Shown here piece by piece: positions 57,600 through 64,000 of a stretch of DNA of 64,000 nucleotides. The notes under the pieces are model-generated. The model saw only the letters and a program-made list of their open reading frames with translations. It ran no database searches and was not told the origin of the DNA. Origin of the DNA: Sipunculus nudus (Eukaryota; Annelida; Sipuncula; Golfingiida; Sipunculidae). Each line of letters opens with the position of its first letter. The first letter of the stretch is position 1. Position numbers and translations under genes: made by a program. The stretch spans positions 38,343,027 through 38,407,026 of the forward strand of contig CM049308.1 of assembly GCA_026874595.1 (NCBI GenBank). Direction: 5' to 3'.

Positions 57600-60540
57600 T
57601 TTATTTTTCCGCCCTATTAATTCATTTTTACCTTCTGGGCATACGTTGATTTACTGCATACTGCTTGCAAGATTCACTATTTATTTATAAACCCCTGCCT
57701 TGATTTACGAATACCCGTGACACATTGACAGTTCATAAAAGTGATTGAATACAACTGAATACAATAACAAGGGTCGTTTTAAACTGCAGATGACTCAAAA
57801 ATAACTATGATTGTTAAGCAGTCATCTCTCTTTAGAGGCACACAAATTCTTATCGACGCACAAAAGCTCTTGTTCATGGATTCTGATGGTTGCTAGCACA
57901 TATAACGGACTTTAAAGGGATCAACGTTCACCGCTGCCTACATAAGACTCCTTTTTAAAACTTTAGGATCATAAATATTAGCCCTGCCTGGGCTTTAGTG
58001 TATTGATGTAAATGCCTCATCTAAAATGCTTCGAATGAAATATGATTCCATGTACCGATAGACGCGACGTAACTCAGCTCTAGCTCTTATCACTAAAGCC
58101 CTGTAAAGTTCGTGTGGCGAATAGACAGCTCAACCTGCTTAGTAACATTCGCACTGAAATCATGCATGTTTTTAGAAAGTTCATTCATGGACCTACGTGT
58201 CCTACGATATATCTCTGCTGTTCGAAAATACGGTCCATGGGCAAATTTAAGTGTATTGTAGACAATGTTGCATCGATTTTGTACTGTGTATTTGTTAGTG
58301 TTCAAGTAACACATGCAAGTTTTGCCACTGTTGAGTTGCCAACACGCTGAACGTCGTGATCGTTTCAGTCAGCCGGTACATGAATAACAGTTTGACTGCG
58401 TTCGTCGCGTTTGGACCTCAATATATCACGCTGATTGGCTGAGCTGGAGACACATTTTAAAACCTACTGCGATAAGCAATGGTCTGATAAACGGTGACAC
58501 ACTGACTCACTGAGGCTGAGGGTTATATAAAGTGTTAAAAATCTTTCCGTTCTCAAATAGCCGAGGACCTAAACATATTAAGACTGATAAAATGGGAATA
58601 TAAATAGCAAGCTGGAAGCTAGCGACAGCTTGTCACCCCAAACGTCGATTTTAGATGAACTGAAGACGATGGGGTGACAGTACAAGCTATTGGGTTCGCA
58701 TCAATTCTAGTATGTGCAGATGTGCACGCCATTTCTGACACTACTTTTTCATTTTCATCCACTTCTCGAACTGTCATTTTCCTGAGTTAAGACAAAAAGT
58801 GACGTTATTCTGTTGGGGAAAATAATAATTATTACATCCACGGTTGACTTACGTGTAAACGTGCAGCAGTTTTTAATTCCGAGGCTGGTTTTACTCGAAA
58901 AACTCGTCTCCACGTCTGTCAGCGGGAGAATCATAACTTCCGGTAGGGGATTTCCAAACGGCTATGCGTAAAACTCGGAAGTCCAAAGTCGGAAGCAAGG
59001 ACTTTTTTTAAAGCAATGATCGAAGCATAATTAAAATGCTACTACATCAATGGAAAGTACCTTTTTATTTTTATTGATAGAATAAGGTCTTTTTTATCAT
59101 CATGTAAAATAATCAAAGTTATCTACCCGAAGTTAATGACTATTTTTTGCTCGGAAATGCCCGGTTATGGTCCAAATGTGTAAAACTCGGAAGCCAGTAA
59201 TGGCAAATGCACTGGTCATCATATCGTCAGCAAACGTGTGAAGCATTTTCAATTTCTTCAGTATCATGTATTTTTCATAAATTCAATCTGTTTTGTAACA
59301 TTCATGATGCTGTTTTTTTAATAATATATTATATTGATATTTTATTTCATTTTGTAAAACAAGATTATTTTAACTCATCAATATTTTACGCTGTTACCGC
59401 ATTTTATGTTGATGGAAACATGAAAAAATAAAGGTTTTGATAATTTTTTTTATACATGTGCCCCTATAAAAATCACCCTGATAATATCATAGAGACTTAA
59501 ACAGAAAATTTGACAGAACCAAAAAACCGTCCAGTTAATGTTTTTACAAGTTGTTTCGAACAAAATATTTAATTTTAATGTATAAATTGAAAAACATTTT
59601 CCTCTTCCATTGACCAAAAAAAAAAATTCATCAGTATTATGAATCTCTTAGACTCTTATCTATTATGTAATACTTTTTATGCCAAATTATATTTTACATT
59701 TCATGGTCCGGTTGCATTTATATATATATTATATAAACAAAATTGTAATTTCTTATCGAGATCCTTGTAATCGTACAGTAATATGAAGTTGAAGGGTGCA
59801 CATTCTGGTTATATGCCCTTATCATGCAATCATTTGCAAACATACTTTAATATATTAATAAATATCCATATATTTGAAGTTGAAATGTGATGTTGAAACA
59901 TCAGGAGTGAAATTAATATAATATAAATATCGAGATTGATAAAGTTTGAAAGAAAGAGTCAAAAACTTGAAAAAGAATTAATTTTAGTTTTAAAAAAAAT
60001 ATTTGCTTAAATTCGTAAATCGATCAGATTATATAATAATACATGTATTAGTATGTTATATATTATCTGGACTTTTGTATCCCTTTTCTAAGATATAAAT
60101 GTAACATTTTTTTAAAATATTGTTGAACTCTAACATATTGAAAGACATTTCGTTTTTGCATATGATACATGTATGTTTGTTCCAGCGATGACCTTCTGGG
60201 ATATATTGAATTTTCATATTTGTTCAACGTATGGAAAATATATTACTATATTTTATTTTGAATGACATCGTAATTTATAACTGTATTTTTAATGCCGTAC
60301 AAGGGTTAATTATACCATATTAATTATGCAGTGGTGCATCCATAGAGGGCGAAAGCCCGTTCAGACGTAATATCTCTTAATTTTCATTTCTTTTCCAGAT
60401 TACTTTTTTTATTCCCTAGCAATTTCATTATTATATTTATTACTTTCCAATTCATAAATTGGTGATTTACTCCACTGAGAGAGCAAACAAATATGTACTA
60501 GTATAATGAGATAGGAAGTATTTCCGTTATCACACTTTAC
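57600..60540. other. AT-rich non-coding DNA
   Basis: No gene was recognised. It contains an inverted repeat at 58629-58688 (listed separately) and poly-A/T runs. Confidence 0.5.
58629..58688. repeat. Inverted repeat; half of a dispersed repeat
   Basis: AGCTTGTCACCCCA pairs with TGGGGTGACA and ACAAGCT. The sequence CCCCAAACGTCGATT... also occurs on the minus strand at 13.98 kb. It may be the left half of an element whose right half is at 61.29 kb. Confidence 0.55.
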
Positions 60541-60556
60541 TCGATAATAACACCGA

Positions 60557-60557
<1 letters not shown>

Positions 60558-60606
<49 letters not shown>
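60558..60606. repeat. (TA)n microsatellite
   Basis: An alternating TA tract of about 48 bp. Confidence 0.9.
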
Positions 60607-60610
<4 letters not shown>

Positions 60611-61264
60611 TTTACAAATAAAAAAATAAGAACTTATAGTTTTCCGATTATGTGTCATGTATTGCATCATACACTCATTATAAGCAGAATCATGCATAAG
60701 CAATTTTAATATATGCATGCAACTATAATTATAATGAAACTGCATTTTGGGCACAGTGCGTCTCTGTGACTTCCGAGTTATACACATTGGATAACATCCA
60801 AGCACTTCTGACTGACTTCCGAGATGGCTTCCGAGCACAAAATCTTCCAATACGTTCAGATTCAATATTAAACAATTGATAACTATTATTCTTCACAGAA
60901 TGATAAAAAAAAGATCTTATTCTATCGGGGAAAAAACAAAACGGTATAGAAGCGTTAGCATTTTGTATATGCTTTAAATTGCTTTCGTTGGTTTCCGGCT
61001 TCCGGCTTCCGACTTCCAAGTTTACATACACGACCGCGCCATGACACATTTAGTTTTGAATGAGAAGTACCGCTTCACGTGAATCGGTGCCACAGTGATG
61101 AAAGGAGGTAATAATTGTAATTATTTTTGTGTAACAACATTTTTTCTTCGATATTTAGCACATATAATACGACTATATAAGCCTGTGATGCCAAATAATA
61201 CCAGACAGCAAATATTTTGATCCAACCCTTAGAATGGGCGTTCTGTTGTGACTGCCATCATGAC

Positions 61265-61325
61265 TCCAGGCCCTATCAGTTTTTTTTTCCGAAGGCCTGA
61301 GTGTCATGTTGTCATGGCTAGCTGG
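61265..61325 (+). repeat. Second half of the split dispersed repeat
   Basis: CAGTTTTTTTTTCCGAAGG followed by CCTGAGTGTCATGTTGTCAT matches the minus-strand copy at 13.93-13.96 kb. Confidence 0.55.
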
Positions 61326-61694
61326 AAGCCCACAATAGGCGGTTACTGAATTAACCATGTTGGTTTTGAAAAAAAAAAGAATTCTGTGAAAGACCACTAT
61401 AATTACTCCTTACGTCACTGGGAAAGACCTTAGTTCAGCGAGGCGGTGATGTAATTAGTTATGTAAGTTGCCGCGTAGTAGCAGTACCGGCACTAAGTGC
61501 GACACAGTGAGAGCAGTTTGATATCTCTGTCAGAGCCATTTCATTGAATGGGCCAGTCTACATAAATATTTGCAATAACATATGTAATATTTCACGTATA
61601 TAGCTTATTTTAGGCCGAATATAAAAGTGTCCCAGTAAACTCAGACTGACACATAGACTTCTTATATCTAGTTCGATAGTTTTATACGCTGTCA

Positions 61695-61880
61695 AATGAA
61701 TGAATGAATGAATATTTTATTCAGAAATCTATATAGTTCCATATGTCCATATTATCACATGTAGTTAAACAAAATATTCATCAATATTAAAAAACTGAAT
61801 AAATAACATTACAAAAACAAAACAAACAAAAAAGAAAAAAAAGGAAACAACAGTATGATAATATGATATAATATATGATA
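61695..61880 (-). mobile_element. Possible LINE/SINE 3' tail with (ATTC)n
   Basis: Tandem GAAT repeats at 61696-61715 are followed by AATATTTTATTCAGAAATC. Read on the minus strand this is AATAAAATATT plus (ATTC)n, the tail style of CR1/L2-like retroelements. No coding region is nearby, so it would be a severely truncated copy. Confidence 0.4.
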
Positions 61881-62519
61881 CATGCATACCAAAATGTCAA
61901 CAAAAGAAAATCATCATGTAGCGGTCACTACAACCATATAAATATATACACGTAAGATTAGTAAATATGAAAGTTAATAAATACACATATATGCATGTAC
62001 ATACATATATACACTCAAACAAATATATATACATATGTATTTAAATATTTATAAACCATTTTATACGCTGTTATGGTTTGTGTGTGAGCAAACATAGTCC
62101 ACGTGTCTGTTTTTCCAAAACAAGACTGCATGACCAGAGGTCCGATCATGTGCGTGCGCAGCAAATCCAAAAACAAGAGAAGAAACACAGAAGAAACATC
62201 GATAAAAGCTTGAAAAATTTATATTTGTGAAGTGGCATCGAATGACTACCAGATGGCGTGTGCGCGATGCTATATGTTTTTTCCGCTTATTTTTACTTGT
62301 TTACAAGAACGAAATGTCAACTGAAACTATAATGCCTTTAGAAAAAAAAACATTATATTTCATGTATGGTTAACATTCCTGGTATGTGAATAGACTCCTT
62401 TAAAGGAGGTGCGAGTGTGGTAGGAGATTATAACAGGCAGGTTGGAACTTCTCTTTATCTTCTTTCATGTTTCTTCTCGTTATATAAGAGTTGTCGCCCA
62501 GGTGCAAGATCGGAACTCT

Positions 62520-62520
<1 letters not shown>

Positions 62521-62570
<50 letters not shown>

Positions 62571-62585
62571 CACACACATACATAC
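62521..62585. repeat. (TC)n microsatellite with (CA)n
   Basis: A TC tract of about 45 bp followed by CACACA. Confidence 0.95.
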
Positions 62586-62837
62586 ACACATAAAACAATA
62601 CTCTTATTTAATAAAAGGTCGAATTCAATTCTTTACGCGACATAGCGAAGCGGTATGAGGAAAATACATAATATTAGATTAATACAACAATAGAATTATA
62701 TTTTCATGGTTTACGTCTCCGTGCCGGGTTGGTTTTGTTTGGAAATATTTGTTTACAGCCAAAATGAACTAATGATGTGAGAGAATTCATATGTGATTTC
62801 AATTGAAAATAAAGTTTCCTGTCTTCTCTCTTGTTAG

Positions 62838-63173
62838 CGGAAGATGTCGTCAAAATGCGTTTTGTACGGTGACGTTTTCGTCTTGAGCAGCGTGTGGGGG
62901 ACAGAGTACTACGTCCAGTTCGGCAGCTCTCACACGTGTAACAGTATCGTTGCTGTGCATCTCCTTCTTAACGTTGTCCTGGCAACCTTCATCTTATTCT
63001 GGTACTGCGTCGATGTGATAAATAAGCTGGACCTGGACCTGGACGCTGAGGACCCCCAAGAAAGCCCTGCAGCCGAGGAAATCGAGGGTCCAGAAGCCAT
63101 TGAGGGAGGTGAGGACATTGAAGAAATACAGATGATACCCGTAGGAAGTGAGGACACCGGCGAAGTAAAGTGA
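62838..63173 (+). CDS. Exon-like coding segment for a small membrane protein of unknown function
   Basis: A pyrimidine-rich acceptor ending TTGTTAG (62831-62837) precedes CGGAAG and ATG at 62844. The 109-codon frame reads MSSKCVLYGDVFVLSSVWGT, then a hydrophobic span SIVAVHLLLNVVLATFILFW (about residues 34-54), a short VINKLDLDLDAE stretch and an acidic Glu/Asp/Pro tail. TGA lies at 63171-63173, but AAA|GTGAGT at 63167-63175 looks like a donor. It could therefore be an internal exon of a longer gene leaving the window, or a complete small type I or II membrane protein. I do not recognise the family, and no neighbour suggests a role. Codon use looks protein-like, and the segment is richer in G and C than its surroundings. 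Confidence 0.55.
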   Translation, partial: RKMSSKCVLYGDVFVLSSVWGTEYYVQFGSSHTCNSIVAVHLLLNVVLATFILFWYCVDVINKLDLDLDAEDPQESPAAEEIEGPEAIEGGEDIEEIQMIPVGSEDTGEVK

Positions 63174-63639
63174 GTTGGCTGATGTATGGATATAATGATT
63201 TACATAGAACACCACCCCAGGAGTATGACCTTGCTGACAGCTACACTAGACGGCGCCACTATCAATCCTCCACAATGGTAGATTTGGTTCATAGCCTTAC
63301 CCATACAATTGGTTATCGAATATTATTTAAAAAAAACAGATGAGAGAAAATTATTAAACAGTACATTTTCTCTTAAACCAAAATCTTTAAGCCAGACACA
63401 GGCCTTTGCATGGAATCAAACAATTATATATAAAACCACTGTGTTAGTAAAAAAGAGTAAACGTAAGAAACGAGGGATAGAGGGCTATCAACAACCATTA
63501 GTGTAAACTATTCATTTCCGACTTAAAGACAGAAATACGCGGACTAAGCTCTTGCATGCACATAGTGAATAAAAAAAAAGTTACTATGTATCAAGCTATA
63601 TCATAAATGTCCAACTGTGAATTTGTTTTTATCCTTTTT

Positions 63640-63800
63640 GCTCCCATAGTTAGATTTTGGCTGTTACAAACGAAAGGTTCAAAGAGCCTAGTGGAGAAGT
63701 GGTAATATCTATTATTCTTTCCAGCAAGTGCCCATACTTTCAGACATAGTGATCATTCAGCAGAAATGTTGTCCCAATGGAGTCTAAACGTCTGTATTAA
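63640..63800 (+). repeat. Dispersed repeat, copy of 5165-5310
   Basis: GTGCCCATACTTTC, ATAGTGATCATTCAGCA and TTGTCCCAATGGAGTC recur in the same order as at 5229-5295. A low-copy repeat of unknown type. Confidence 0.6.
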
Positions 63801-64000
63801 TTATAACATGTAGGGATTCATAGGTATCTTCAATGCTACATAAGGCATATGTACCCAAACGTCTGGCCAACGATCCGTAGGTAAACTCTCAATGGACTTA
63901 CCTGTAACCTTGTCCATGACAATGAGGTCTAGCGGTGATTACTAAAGCTGGTTTCCAGTTTGTCGTCACCGGCTTATAATTATTCGTAATAAGCAAACCA

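Overview
This 64 kb window is AT-rich, intron-rich and repeat-dense animal DNA. The best guess is a marine invertebrate, probably a bivalve or other mollusc, judging from the repeat types, the Helentron and the gene structure. I cannot fix the species. There are no operons, no CRISPR arrays and no convincing tRNA or rRNA genes.

Only one complete host gene is clear: ASPG, a cytosolic 60-kDa-type L-asparaginase with C-terminal ankyrin repeats. It lies on the + strand from 7723 to 28997 in 14 exons. The exons join in phase without any disruption to give 671 codons plus a stop. Its introns carry SINE copies, a foldback MITE, a Helentron-like non-autonomous element, and a 32-bp minisatellite that begins inside exon 4 and copies its splice donor. 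A second, unrecognised exon-like coding segment (one membrane span, acidic tail) lies at 62838-63173.

The rest is mostly mobile DNA. From 1.1 to 7.1 kb, and again at 20.4-21.4 kb, there are non-autonomous elements sharing one architecture: a T-run, a 5' hairpin, a GTCC/GTCT microsatellite, a tandem array of about 300-340 bp units, an inverted copy of the 5' end, then a short palindrome and a CTAG-like 3' end. The same two ends enclose a 19.3 kb autonomous Helentron at 36311-55646. It encodes, in order, a C76/OTU-like cysteine protease domain, a repetitive coiled coil, a zinc-binding/DUF6570-like region, a Helitron Rep (HUH and two-tyrosine motifs), a PIF1-like helicase and an endonuclease/exonuclease/phosphatase-type nuclease. 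All the domains can be read, but the frame is broken many times.

The region is a set of nested insertions. A PIF/Harbinger-like TIR element (35621-56046, apparent TAA target duplication) is split by the Helentron. The Helentron is itself split by a 7 kb element with long inverted repeats (about 39309-46345). That inner element encodes a large decayed protein with a putative N-terminal zinc site, a conserved middle region, an apparent PIN/FEN-like nuclease motif set and a C-terminal Tesmin/TSO1-type CXC domain. I cannot place it in a named transposase class, and it is the best candidate here for an undescribed system. A second PIF/Harbinger-like copy sits just downstream (56120-56880). From 57 to 62 kb I see mainly AT-rich non-coding sequence, microsatellites and short dispersed repeats.
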